The translations under genes were made by a program, and so were the position numbers. Below the pieces are notes generated by a model, which did no database searches, was not told where the DNA came from, and saw nothing but the letters and a program-made list of their open reading frames with translations. From JBCBSS01 sp039819065 (lineage in GTDB: Bacteria; Bacteroidota; Bacteroidia; Cytophagales; Cyclobacteriaceae), in the NCBI GenBank assembly GCA_039819065.1, contig JBCBSS010000116.1, positions 1 to 26,032 of the forward strand: a stretch of 26,032 nucleotides of DNA, in the 5' to 3' direction. Positions 6,898-14,943 of this stretch are shown one piece after another (position 1 is the first letter of the stretch; each line of letters begins with the position of its first letter).

Positions 6898-7144
6898 TGT
6901 ATTTCTTTATGGCTTCTTCCTCCACGATAGATCGGTAATCGAAGTCTTCGCTTACTTTAAGTATTCCTTTCAACTTTTTGGTTTTGTCAGAAATCTCAAC
7001 CCCTTCTGCTGCTTCTGAGTCTTGGGTAATGGCTCGAAAGTAGTTTTCAACCAACTCTGATAAGCTTCTACCTTTTTGTGAAGCATATTGTTTTGCACGC
7101 TTAATTACTTCTTCCTCAAGTGTCAGTGTTAGTTTAGTATTCAT
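6890..7144 (-). CDS. Antitoxin, DUF6364-like ribbon-helix-helix protein
   Basis: From ATG at 7144 the product is 84 residues. Its N-terminus, 'MNTKLTLTLEEEVIKRAKQY' (1-20), is a beta strand followed by helices, the ribbon-helix-helix DNA-binding layout; 'GRSLSELVENYFRAI' forms the second helix. The C-terminal half is acidic and would wrap the toxin. The longer open frame upstream to 7195 would run through the promoter and is rejected. It lies just upstream of the PIN toxin and overlaps it by 8 bp. A perfect 9-bp inverted repeat at its start codon is the likely autoregulatory operator. The DUF6364 label is by resemblance; RHH antitoxin is the firm part. Confidence 0.85.
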   Translation of the reverse strand: MNTKLTLTLEEEVIKRAKQYASQKGRSLSELVENYFRAITQDSEAAEGVEISDKTKKLKGILKVSEDFDYRSIVEEEAIKKYNG

Positions 7145-7195
7145 TGCACGTGTATTTTTGATTATTATTATACGTGCAATATACGCAAAAATCAA
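7143..7195 (-). promoter_or_regulatory. Promoter and operator of the toxin-antitoxin operon
   Basis: On the minus strand, TTGATT (7195-7190) and TATAAT (7172-7167) are separated by exactly 17 bp, a sigma-70-like promoter. ATTGCACGT (7143-7151) and ACGTGCAAT (7172-7180) form a perfect 9-bp inverted repeat. One arm lies between and abutting the promoter boxes; the other overlaps the antitoxin start codon. Arm starts are 29 bp apart, close to three helical turns, as expected for two repressor dimers on one face of DNA. This would let the antitoxin complex block its own transcription. Confidence 0.65.
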
Positions 7196-7326
7196 CAGTT
7201 ATTGAGATGATATTGGTGTACTTGATTTAAAACCAAGTGAGGTTACTGAATAGTTTAGTTAGGCTCTGTAAAAGGTTAAGAAGTGATTTCCAGGAATTTA
7301 GTGTCCAACGGAAATTGGATCCATAA

Positions 7327-7866
7327 TCATCTCAAATCCAGCATTGCCAAATTTCTCCTGCTTCCAACCTTTTTAATAACCTCAAACCCTAGTTCCTCAA
7401 AAACAGGCACTAACCCCATGAACTTATAACTGGGTGAATCTGGTGCTACCGGGAAGGCTTCCAGGTATTGAGCACCATGTTTTTTGGCATGTTCTATAGA
7501 AGCGAGAATAAGCTGCTTAGTTAGTCCACTCTGACGATATTCACGAGAAATGAAGAAACAAACTAAAGACCAAACCCTTTCTAATGTCTCATCACCTCCT
7601 AGTGTACGATAGGTTTCACGTGGTGCTACGGAACACCAAGCCACCGGCTCATGTTGATCATATGCCAAAAGGCCAATGGGCAGTCCTTCATCAACCTGAG
7701 CTTTTAGGACTTTCTTTTTTCCGGTTTTGCCTTGTTCTTTTAACTTAGAAGGAACCTTGCGCCACAGCACGCACCAGCAATTGTGCGGACCACCTCTTGA
7801 TTCAAATAGCTTTTCAAGGTCCGGCCATCGGGTCCGATCGACGGGTCGAAATTCAAAATCGGGCAT
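7327..7866 (-). CDS. GNAT family N-acetyltransferase
   Basis: The 179-residue product has the GNAT fold. Motif A, which binds the acetyl-CoA pyrophosphate, is 'FFISREYRQSGLTKQLI' (104-120), with R-Q-x-G-L-T at 111-116. The N-terminal 'FESRGGPHNCWCVLWR' (21-36), with its CWC stretch, marks a subgroup of GNATs of about this length whose acceptor is unknown. It starts 15 bp after the end of the carbonic anhydrase-like gene and so is probably the third gene of the SulP operon. A link to anion transport may be only positional. Family call strong, substrate unknown. Confidence 0.85.
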   Translation of the reverse strand: MPDFEFRPVDRTRWPDLEKLFESRGGPHNCWCVLWRKVPSKLKEQGKTGKKKVLKAQVDEGLPIGLLAYDQHEPVAWCSVAPRETYRTLGGDETLERVWSLVCFFISREYRQSGLTKQLILASIEHAKKHGAQYLEAFPVAPDSPSYKFMGLVPVFEELGFEVIKKVGSRRNLAMLDLR

Positions 7867-7881
7867 GACTAAAGATTTCTC

Positions 7882-8484
7882 TTAAGCCTCTTGAGGGTCC
7901 ATTTCTTTGAGTGATTCCAATAGGCCATTAGAAACATCATATACCCAGCCGTGCAATCTGGGACACCCATCCTTACCCCATATCTCCTTGATGATAGGTA
8001 GATTATATAAGCGATCGATTTGCTCAACTACGTTCAATTTGGCCAATTGAAGCTCTTTTTGATCCTCGGGAAGTGCATCTATTTCACGTTGGTTGGCTTC
8101 ATATACCTTCTTGATGCTACCAAGCCATTTTTCTGAATGGGGCAGGTAATAATCACTGTCCAGCACACTTCGGATACCCCAGCAATGATTATGACCGCAA
8201 ATGACAATGTGCTTGACTTTGAACTTGCGAATGGCAAATTCAAGTAGCGTCATCAGACATTCGTCGTCGGCATTGACCACGTTGCCCATATTGCGATGCG
8301 CGATGATCTCACCTGGCTCGGTATTGGTGATTTCTTTGATGGGTACTACGCTATCAGAAGAGCCTATCCATAAGAACTCAGGGTTTTCTAACTGCGTGAA
8401 CCTCGCAAAGTAGTTTTTGTCCAGTGTCTTTTTTTCATTGGCCCAAGACAAATTCTCCAACATTATTTTTTCGTATGTCTTCAT
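7882..8484 (-). CDS. Beta-carbonic anhydrase homologue with altered active site
   Basis: The 200-residue product aligns over its length with beta-carbonic anhydrases, which interconvert CO2 and bicarbonate using zinc. The characteristic 'FLWIG' strand, 'GEIIAHRNMGNVV' (58-70), 'LEFAIRKFKVKHIVICGHNHCWG' region and the His98/Cys101 zinc ligands are present. However, the canonical CSDSRV motif reads SSDSVV (42-47). The first zinc-ligand Cys is Ser42, and the Arg of the Asp-Arg dyad is Val46; Asp44 remains. I checked this against the nucleotide sequence (codons tct tct gat agc gta gta). Normal catalysis is therefore doubtful. The start codon overlaps the SulP stop by 4 bp, implying translational coupling and a role beside the transporter. 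It could be an inactive or regulatory partner, or use a different metal set. Confidence 0.85.
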   Translation of the reverse strand: MKTYEKIMLENLSWANEKKTLDKNYFARFTQLENPEFLWIGSSDSVVPIKEITNTEPGEIIAHRNMGNVVNADDECLMTLLEFAIRKFKVKHIVICGHNHCWGIRSVLDSDYYLPHSEKWLGSIKKVYEANQREIDALPEDQKELQLAKLNVVEQIDRLYNLPIIKEIWGKDGCPRLHGWVYDVSNGLLESLKEMDPQEA

Positions 8485-10085
8485 TTCTTGTGCTTGGTTT
8501 GAAATAATGGATTGGAGGCCAATGCAGTACGTTTTATTTCCACTTTGATGTTTTTGAACTCCGCTGTTTGAACGAAGTCTTCAATGGTTTCTTCGATGTC
8601 CTTATCTATAAACTGAGACTTAGTACCATCTATGATCACATAGGAATTTTCAGGAAGCTTCTGCAGCGTACTCCTCAATAATGCCTTGTTGAGAAACGAC
8701 ACATCTTTGGTAAGGCGGATCAGGTAATTACCATCCTTATTGACGGTGAAAATAGCCTGGTGGAAGTTCGTTCTCAGTACAAAGAGCAACCCTATCACCA
8801 TACCCACACCAATACCGGTTAGCAGATCGGACAGGTTAATGGCTACTACTGTGATGAAGAAGGGTAAGAACTGATCCCATCCTTTTTTGAACAGATCAAT
8901 GTACAGCGCCGGGCGGGTTAGTTTATAACCTACAGTAAGTAGAATAGCCGCCAATGATGCCAGTGGAATTTGATTAAGTGTACTTGGTATAAGCAATGCG
9001 GTAACTAATAACAAAACACCGTGTATGACGGCTGAACTTCTAGAGCGAGCACCCGAATTAACATTGGCCGAACTACGTACGATCACTGCCGTTATCGGTA
9101 AGCCCCCAATCATACCTGAAATAAAGTTACCCATACCTTGGGCTTTCAACTCACGGTTAAGCGGGGTGATGCGTTTGAAAGGGTCCAGTTTATCCGTAGC
9201 GTCAATACTCAAAAGTGTCTCAAGACTGGCTACAATCGCAATCGTGATGGCGACTTTATAGATGGCCCAATCGCCAAGATAGGAGAAGTCCGGTGTTAGA
9301 AAAAGGTTGCCATATTCTGAGAACTTATCTGGTACATCGATGGCCACCATGTGCTCTTTACTGATGGCAAGGCTTGGAAATTGACTGGCAAAAAGGGCAT
9401 TCAAGCCTACGCCCAATAGCACGACTATTAGCGGTGCAGGGACTGTACTAAAGAACCTTCTCTTCTTGAGAAAAGGTCTTTCCCAGAGCACCAATATCAA
9501 CAGGGAAATCGAGCTGATGATAATCGCACCTTCAGTAATGTTGTCAAATGCATTGATGATTTGATCGAAGGTGGTCTGTCCCGAAGGATCCACGAAGCTT
9601 TCATCACCCTCATAGTCCGCATCGTATCCAAATGCGTGAGGTACTTGCTTCAATATCAGGATCAAGCCTATAGCGGCCAGCATGCCTTTGATAACGGAAG
9701 AAGGGAAAAAACTTCCTATCAAACCGGCTTTGGCAAAACCTAGTAGAATCTGTATGAGTCCTGCTATGGCAACGGCAAGGATGAATACTTTAAACCCTGC
9801 GGCTAAATCTACATTACCATTGGCATCTGTACCGAACTCCGTGATAGCGCCACTTACTATGGTAATGAGACCGGCTGCAGGACCACTAACACTTAGTGAA
9901 GAGCGGCTTACCGATGCTACTATTATACCACCAACAATGCCAGCAATAAGACCGGAGAAAGTGGGTGCGCTCGAACCGAAAGCAATCCCCAGACACAGTG
10001 GCAGTGCCACCAGAAAAACGACTAAAGATGCGGGCAGGTCATAACGAAGGTTTTTGAATACACCTTGTTCAAATTTGTTATTCAT
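8481..10085 (-). CDS. SulP family anion (probably bicarbonate or sulfate) transporter with STAS domain
   Basis: The 534-residue product is a SulP/SLC26 transporter. The N-terminal ~430 residues hold the transmembrane core, with 'DLPASLVVFLVALPLCLGIA' (16-35) as the opening element. 'SVSGPAAGLITIV' (66-78) lies near the anion site, and a conserved cytoplasmic stretch runs 'GMGNFISGMIGGLPITAVIV'. The C-terminal part (about 445-525) is a STAS domain, 'NSYVIIDGTKSQFIDKD' being its core strand and loop. The neighbouring carbonic anhydrase homologue, translationally coupled by a 4-bp overlap, suggests bicarbonate as the substrate, as in other SulP-carbonic anhydrase pairs. Sulfate or another anion cannot be excluded. 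It is the first gene of the operon, behind a good Bacteroidota-type promoter. Confidence 0.92.
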   Translation of the reverse strand: MNNKFEQGVFKNLRYDLPASLVVFLVALPLCLGIAFGSSAPTFSGLIAGIVGGIIVASVSRSSLSVSGPAAGLITIVSGAITEFGTDANGNVDLAAGFKVFILAVAIAGLIQILLGFAKAGLIGSFFPSSVIKGMLAAIGLILILKQVPHAFGYDADYEGDESFVDPSGQTTFDQIINAFDNITEGAIIISSISLLILVLWERPFLKKRRFFSTVPAPLIVVLLGVGLNALFASQFPSLAISKEHMVAIDVPDKFSEYGNLFLTPDFSYLGDWAIYKVAITIAIVASLETLLSIDATDKLDPFKRITPLNRELKAQGMGNFISGMIGGLPITAVIVRSSANVNSGARSRSSAVIHGVLLLVTALLIPSTLNQIPLASLAAILLTVGYKLTRPALYIDLFKKGWDQFLPFFITVVAINLSDLLTGIGVGMVIGLLFVLRTNFHQAIFTVNKDGNYLIRLTKDVSFLNKALLRSTLQKLPENSYVIIDGTKSQFIDKDIEETIEDFVQTAEFKNIKVEIKRTALASNPLFQTKHKK

Positions 10086-10123
10086 GCAGGAAAAACGGTC
10101 TTATTAAGGTCTTCGAATCGTTC

Positions 10124-10155
10124 CAAAACTACGCAAACGATTACATCAATCGAAA
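10124..10155 (-). promoter_or_regulatory. Putative SulP operon promoter with small inverted repeat
   Basis: On the minus strand, TAGTTTTG (10131-10124) matches TAnnTTTG exactly. TTTC (10155-10152) lies 20 bp upstream and differs from the -33 TTTG by one base. The -7 element is 39 bp from the SulP ATG. A 5-bp inverted repeat, CGATT-acatc-AATCG (10138-10152), sits in the spacer and could bind a regulator. Confidence 0.45.
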
Positions 10156-10526
10156 GTTAATAATAAATATTAATGTCTTACCTAGCAATGATTGATGAAA
10201 GGAAAAGAGTTGAGCTTGAAGTCAATAGAAGTTATTAATGCTCGTATTAGGACTTAAATAAGCTGCGTTTTGGCATTAAATAAAACAAAAAACTCAGCTT
10301 GTTTTTTGTGATATTCATACCTGTTTTTACCCGTTTGAGTAAAAAAATCACCCAACACGGTAATCTTATCGTTTCTAAACGTAACAAAATAACTACTCTT
10401 GAAGTCTCAACAGTAGGTTGTGGGCATTTTTATTCTACCCGGTATGGGCTCCGGGCATTTCTAAGTCACATTTAGAATATTACGAGTTTAGGATCAATCA
10501 ATTCATCATTTTTAGAAACCAATTAT
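10156..10526. other. Intergenic region upstream of the efflux operon
   Basis: With 10086-10155 this is a 440-bp gap between divergent operons. A perfect 9-bp A/T-rich stem (10285-10293 with 10301-10309, 7-nt loop) lies in its middle. The motif GGGCATTT occurs twice around a CCCGG/CCGGG inverted repeat (about 10419-10460). No clear promoter for the efflux operon is identified, and no gene is seen. Confidence 0.45.
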
Positions 10527-11708
10527 ATGCGTAAGTTTCTCATCATTCTATCTGGGGTAGGCGTCATTGTTTTAGGAATTGTCATTATGAACATTCTTGC
10601 ATCCTTGAAGGAGCCACCTGAAAAGAAACCAGTTATCGACACTAAGAAATACGTCGATACCCAGCCGGTAAGCTATACAGAAGTGCCTACAGAAATAGTA
10701 GCCTTTGGTCGAGTTAGAACGGCAGAATCGCTGGACTTGATCGCTGAAAGAAGTGGGCGCATGTTCCAGGGCAATATCAGATTGAAGGAAGGGCAAAGCT
10801 TTAGAAAAGGAACGTTGCTATTCAAAATTGATGATACGGAAGCTAAGCTCAACCTTAGCGCACAGAAGAGTAATTTCATGCGTGATCTGGCTGCTATTCT
10901 ACCTGACTTGAAAATAGACTTTTCTGATAACTACGCTGCTTGGGAAAGTTATTTTAACAGCTTAGACATAGACAAACAACTACCTGAGCTACCACAACAC
11001 AAGTCCAATAAGGAAAAAACATTTCTGGCTACCAAGAATATCTTCAGTAACTATTATAATATTAAGAGTGCTGAAGCCAATCTCAGAAAGCACTATTTCT
11101 ATGCACCATTCGATGGCAACATTAGTACGGTCAACTTGCAATCAGGTTCCTTCGTGAATCCTGGCAATAACATAGCTCGCATCATCAGAACAGGGCGTCT
11201 GGAACTGAAAGTAGACGTAGACGTGGATGACATTTCCTGGATCAATGTGGGAGCGCCTGCCACAGTTACTACTGAGGGCAGTACTAATCAATGGAATGGC
11301 GTTGTCAGTAGGATAGGGGAGTTCGTCAATCAGCAAACTCAATCCATAGATGTATTTATCGCCATTCAACCCAATAAAAGCATTATATACGACGGTCAGT
11401 ACCTGGAAGCGTCGATACCGGGTGAGAAGATAGAGAATGGTATGATCATACCTCGAAATGCCATATTCAACAAGAATGAAGTGTTCGTGGTGGAAGACAC
11501 ACTACTCAGAGTGCGTAAGGTAGATATTCATAAGACCAACCCTGAAACAGTCGTATTCTCAGGCCTTGAAGAAGGTGCTGATCTGGTGATAGAACCACTG
11601 GTAAATGCCCATAATGACATGGTAGTGTACAAGCTGGAAGATAAGGAGGAGAAAGATATCGATTTAGAAAAGAAGGAGAGTAAGAATACTAAACTCGTAA
11701 AAAACTAA
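10527..11708 (+). CDS. RND efflux membrane fusion protein (periplasmic adaptor)
   Basis: The 393-residue product is the adaptor that bridges an RND pump and a TolC-type channel. An N-terminal membrane anchor spans about residues 2-26. The lipoyl half-motifs are 'SGRMFQGNIRLKEGQSFRKG' (about 75-95) and 'FYAPFDGNISTVNLQSGSFV' (about 191-210). They flank a short helical hairpin, and beta-barrel and membrane-proximal domains follow. The last 25 residues are a highly charged Lys/Glu tail, longer than usual. It is the first gene of a three-gene operon, and only 4 bp separate it from the pump gene. No regulator gene adjoins the operon. The exported substrate cannot be told from the sequence. Confidence 0.92.
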   Translation: MRKFLIILSGVGVIVLGIVIMNILASLKEPPEKKPVIDTKKYVDTQPVSYTEVPTEIVAFGRVRTAESLDLIAERSGRMFQGNIRLKEGQSFRKGTLLFKIDDTEAKLNLSAQKSNFMRDLAAILPDLKIDFSDNYAAWESYFNSLDIDKQLPELPQHKSNKEKTFLATKNIFSNYYNIKSAEANLRKHYFYAPFDGNISTVNLQSGSFVNPGNNIARIIRTGRLELKVDVDVDDISWINVGAPATVTTEGSTNQWNGVVSRIGEFVNQQTQSIDVFIAIQPNKSIIYDGQYLEASIPGEKIENGMIIPRNAIFNKNEVFVVEDTLLRVRKVDIHKTNPETVVFSGLEEGADLVIEPLVNAHNDMVVYKLEDKEEKDIDLEKKESKNTKLVKN

Positions 11709-11712
11709 AAAG

Positions 11713-14700
11713 ATGATCAAGTCTATCAAAAGCTTAATAGAATACACCGTAAAGTATCCTATAGCCGCGAATATTATCATCGCGCTCACTCTGATACTAG
11801 GACTTATCAGTTTGGCCAATACCAAAAAGGCCTTTTTCCCTAAGCAGAAGGATAAGTTTATCAACATTCAGGTGGCTTATCCCGGAGCGTCACCTGAGGA
11901 GATGGAAGAAGGTGTAACACTGAAAATAGAGGAGGCCATCACCAGTATCGCCGGTATTGATGAAGTGACTTCAACCTCTTCCGAAAACTCAGCTTCGATC
12001 TCTGTCGAAATAATTGAAAGCTACGACATTGACGAAGTTTACACAGATATCAAAAATGCTGTTGACGGTATCAGCTCGTTTCCGGTGAGTGCTGAAAAAC
12101 CCATCATTTTCAAGCAAAGGCAGCAATCGGTGGCCCAATGGCTGGGACTCACCGGAGATGTTGATTTCTTCACTTTGAAGCGCTATGCGGAGGATATCAA
12201 GGATGATATGCTGGCCTCAGACACGGTGTCACAAGTCAATGTGTTCGGGCTGAATCCTTTAGAAATATCGATAGAAGTATCTGAAACAGACTTGCTAAGA
12301 TATGGCATCACTTTCGATGAAGTGGCTAACGCGGTCAGGTTGAACAACCGTGATATATCGGCTGGATCTATTAAATCACCCAATGAGGAAATACTCATCA
12401 GATCCAATGCCAAAGAGACCAACGCGGAGATGATAGGCGAGATCGTACTTCGGTCGAATGCTGATGGCAGTAAACTCTATGTCAAAGACGTGGCCTCTGT
12501 GACCGAGCAGTTCAGTGATGCACCTAACAAAGCCTTGTTGAATGGTAAAACAGCTGTTTTCATTCAAGTCAACAAGTTGGAAGATGAAGACCTGGAGGTG
12601 ATTTCTGATTATGTGGTCAAGTACGTAGATCGTTTTAACGAAGCTAATACCGGTGTAGAACTAGAATTGACCTGGGACTTCATGTCCATGTTGCAGCAGC
12701 GATTAGATTTGCTGACCAAGAATGGTTTGATCGGTCTTTTATTGGTGTTGGTAGCTTTGGGTACTTTTCTCAGCTTAAGGCTTTCATTCTGGGTGGCATG
12801 GGGTATTCCTTCATCATTCCTCGGTATGTTCATATTGGCACTGCTATTCACAGACCTAACCATCAACATGATCTCTCTTTTCGGTATGATCCTGGTGATC
12901 GGTATTCTGGTGGATGATGGTATCGTGATCGCTGAAAATATCTATACACATTTCGAGAAAACAGGAAATCCGGTCAAAGCTGCGGTAAACGGTACTATGG
13001 AAGTATTGCCCGCGGTATTTACATCGGTAACCACCACCATAGTGGCCTTCACACCGCTCTTTCTACTGACTGGAGGGTTCGAATTTCTAAAGGATATGGC
13101 CACGGTTGTATGCTTTAGTCTCGGTTTCTCTCTCCTGGAGGCCTTCCTCGTATTACCAGCACACTTGGCCAGCAAAAAGGTATTGAGCGTTAAAAGGGAA
13201 GACTCACGTAGCTTCAAGATAAGAAAGCAAATCAACAAGGTAATCGACTTCCTGCGATACAAGATTTATGGTAGTGCGCTGAAAGTTACTATGAAATACA
13301 GAGTGGTGTCGTTCTGCTCCCTTTTTGCCGCAGGTTTTGTTTTGGCAGGTCTGTTTGGTGGCGGTTTTATAGGGGCTACCTTCTTTCCCAAGATAGAATT
13401 CTCAAGCTTTAATATCAACCTTGCCTTCAAACCTGGAGAGCGTGAGGACAAGGTAGAAGCATTTCTTAGAAAATTTGAGGACGCTGTTTGGGAAGTAAAT
13501 ACAGACCTCAAGGAAGAACTACCGACCGAAAAAGATGTCGTTAACTACACTTTCACTTCTGTTGGAAGTACTGGCGATGGAACAGAAAGTGGCTCTCACG
13601 CCGGTAATGTGAATGTATTCTACAAAGAACTCGATGAATTTGGTATCAGTAGCTTCGATTTGATAGAACGCATCAGGGAGAAGATTGGGCCAGTTCCTGA
13701 AGCCGAAAAGTATAATATCGGTGGGGTGCAGCGTTGGGGTAAGCCCATTTCTGTCACATTGATCGGCAAGGACTATGATGAACTTCGGGAAGCCAAGGAT
13801 TTCTTCAAAGGCAAACTGGCTGAAATGTCAGACCTGAAAGATATACAGGACAATGTAGCAGTCGGTAGAAGGGAAATGCAGTTCGAATTGACACCACAAG
13901 CCTACTTCCTAGGGCTTACCCACAACGACGTGACTAAACAGGTAAGGCAGGGTTTCTTCGGGGAAGAAGTACAACGTCTACAAAAAGGAGATGACGAAGT
14001 CAGGGTGTGGGTGAGATATCCTAAAGAAGGCAGGACGAGTTTTGGACAGTTGGAAGATATGAAGGTGAAGACACAGGCTGGTTCTCAGTTTCCACTAACA
14101 GAGCTTGCTAGTTACAACATCGATAGAGGTATCTCAGGTATCAGGCATTTGGATGGTAGTCGTTCAGTCACCATTGAAGCAGACGTGGTCGATCCTGACA
14201 TAGAAGTTCCGCCTCTGATGGAAGAAGTGAACGGTAGCATTATTCCTGAACTAGAGACGCTGTACCCTAGTGTAACGGTAGATTTAGGCGGTCAAGCGAA
14301 AGAAAGTGCCAAGGCCGGCCAGGAGATCGGACTCTATTTCGGTGGTGCGTTTTTGATCATTTTCTTCCTGATCATGCTTACGTTCCGGTCATTCTACCAG
14401 GCACTCATGATCATCTTCATGATTCCGCTGGGGTGGTTAGGAGCTTGCATCGGACACGGTATAGAAGATCATCCGGTATCATTACTTTCTGCATGGGGAA
14501 TGATCGCACTATCTGGCGTGATCATCAACGATGCCGTCGTATTCCAAGCCAAGTTCAACTCCCTGATCAAGGATGAGGGACAGTCAGTGTATCAGGCTGC
14601 TTTCAATGCCGGTCTCGCCCGTTTCAGAGCGATCATGCTTACTTCCATCACTACTGTGGTTGGCCTTTGGCCGCTCATTCAGGCGAAGAGTTTCCAGGCC

Positions 14701-14913
14701 CAGTTCCTGATTCCGATGGCCATATCGGTGGCTTATGGCGTGTTGTTCGGTACAATCATCATATTGTTGTTCTACCCAGTAACCATTGTCATTTTCAACG
14801 ACGTAAGGCGCTATGCCAAGTGGTTGTGGACAGGTAGAAAACCATTACCGGAAGATGTCGAACGTGTGCTGATCGACAAGAAAAGGTTGGAGACTTACAT
14901 GGAATCTGCCTAA
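11713..14913 (+). CDS. RND family efflux pump, inner-membrane permease (AcrB-like)
   Basis: The 1066-residue product has the full AcrB-type length, with 12 predicted transmembrane helices and two large periplasmic loops. The N-terminus 'YTVKYPIAANIIIALTLILG' is TM1. TM4 carries 'GMILVIGILVDDGIVIAENI', with Asp401-Asp402 as the proton-relay pair. The central duplication is visible, with TM7 around 'VVSFCSLFAAGFVLAGLFGG' and the second half ending in 'AISVAYGVLFGTIIILLFYP'. It uses the proton gradient to drive export through the adaptor and the outer-membrane channel encoded on either side. It is not a heavy-metal (CusA) type by obvious motifs and is closest in feel to the multidrug/amphiphile class. 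Substrate unknown. Confidence 0.94.
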   Translation: MIKSIKSLIEYTVKYPIAANIIIALTLILGLISLANTKKAFFPKQKDKFINIQVAYPGASPEEMEEGVTLKIEEAITSIAGIDEVTSTSSENSASISVEIIESYDIDEVYTDIKNAVDGISSFPVSAEKPIIFKQRQQSVAQWLGLTGDVDFFTLKRYAEDIKDDMLASDTVSQVNVFGLNPLEISIEVSETDLLRYGITFDEVANAVRLNNRDISAGSIKSPNEEILIRSNAKETNAEMIGEIVLRSNADGSKLYVKDVASVTEQFSDAPNKALLNGKTAVFIQVNKLEDEDLEVISDYVVKYVDRFNEANTGVELELTWDFMSMLQQRLDLLTKNGLIGLLLVLVALGTFLSLRLSFWVAWGIPSSFLGMFILALLFTDLTINMISLFGMILVIGILVDDGIVIAENIYTHFEKTGNPVKAAVNGTMEVLPAVFTSVTTTIVAFTPLFLLTGGFEFLKDMATVVCFSLGFSLLEAFLVLPAHLASKKVLSVKREDSRSFKIRKQINKVIDFLRYKIYGSALKVTMKYRVVSFCSLFAAGFVLAGLFGGGFIGATFFPKIEFSSFNINLAFKPGEREDKVEAFLRKFEDAVWEVNTDLKEELPTEKDVVNYTFTSVGSTGDGTESGSHAGNVNVFYKELDEFGISSFDLIERIREKIGPVPEAEKYNIGGVQRWGKPISVTLIGKDYDELREAKDFFKGKLAEMSDLKDIQDNVAVGRREMQFELTPQAYFLGLTHNDVTKQVRQGFFGEEVQRLQKGDDEVRVWVRYPKEGRTSFGQLEDMKVKTQAGSQFPLTELASYNIDRGISGIRHLDGSRSVTIEADVVDPDIEVPPLMEEVNGSIIPELETLYPSVTVDLGGQAKESAKAGQEIGLYFGGAFLIIFFLIMLTFRSFYQALMIIFMIPLGWLGACIGHGIEDHPVSLLSAWGMIALSGVIINDAVVFQAKFNSLIKDEGQSVYQAAFNAGLARFRAIMLTSITTVVGLWPLIQAKSFQAQFLIPMAISVAYGVLFGTIIILLFYPVTIVIFNDVRRYAKWLWTGRKPLPEDVERVLIDKKRLETYMESA

Positions 14914-14943
14914 GCACATTTATAACACTAAAATCAGAACATC

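Noticed and set aside
10285..10309. Perfect 9-bp A/T-rich stem as a terminator of either divergent operon
   Set aside because: It lies upstream of both operons' starts, so there is no transcript for it to end; it may be a regulatory site or chance in an A/T-rich region.
12183..13511. Several minus-strand open frames inside the RND pump gene
   Set aside because: They are antisense shadows of a highly conserved gene and show no domain features of their own.
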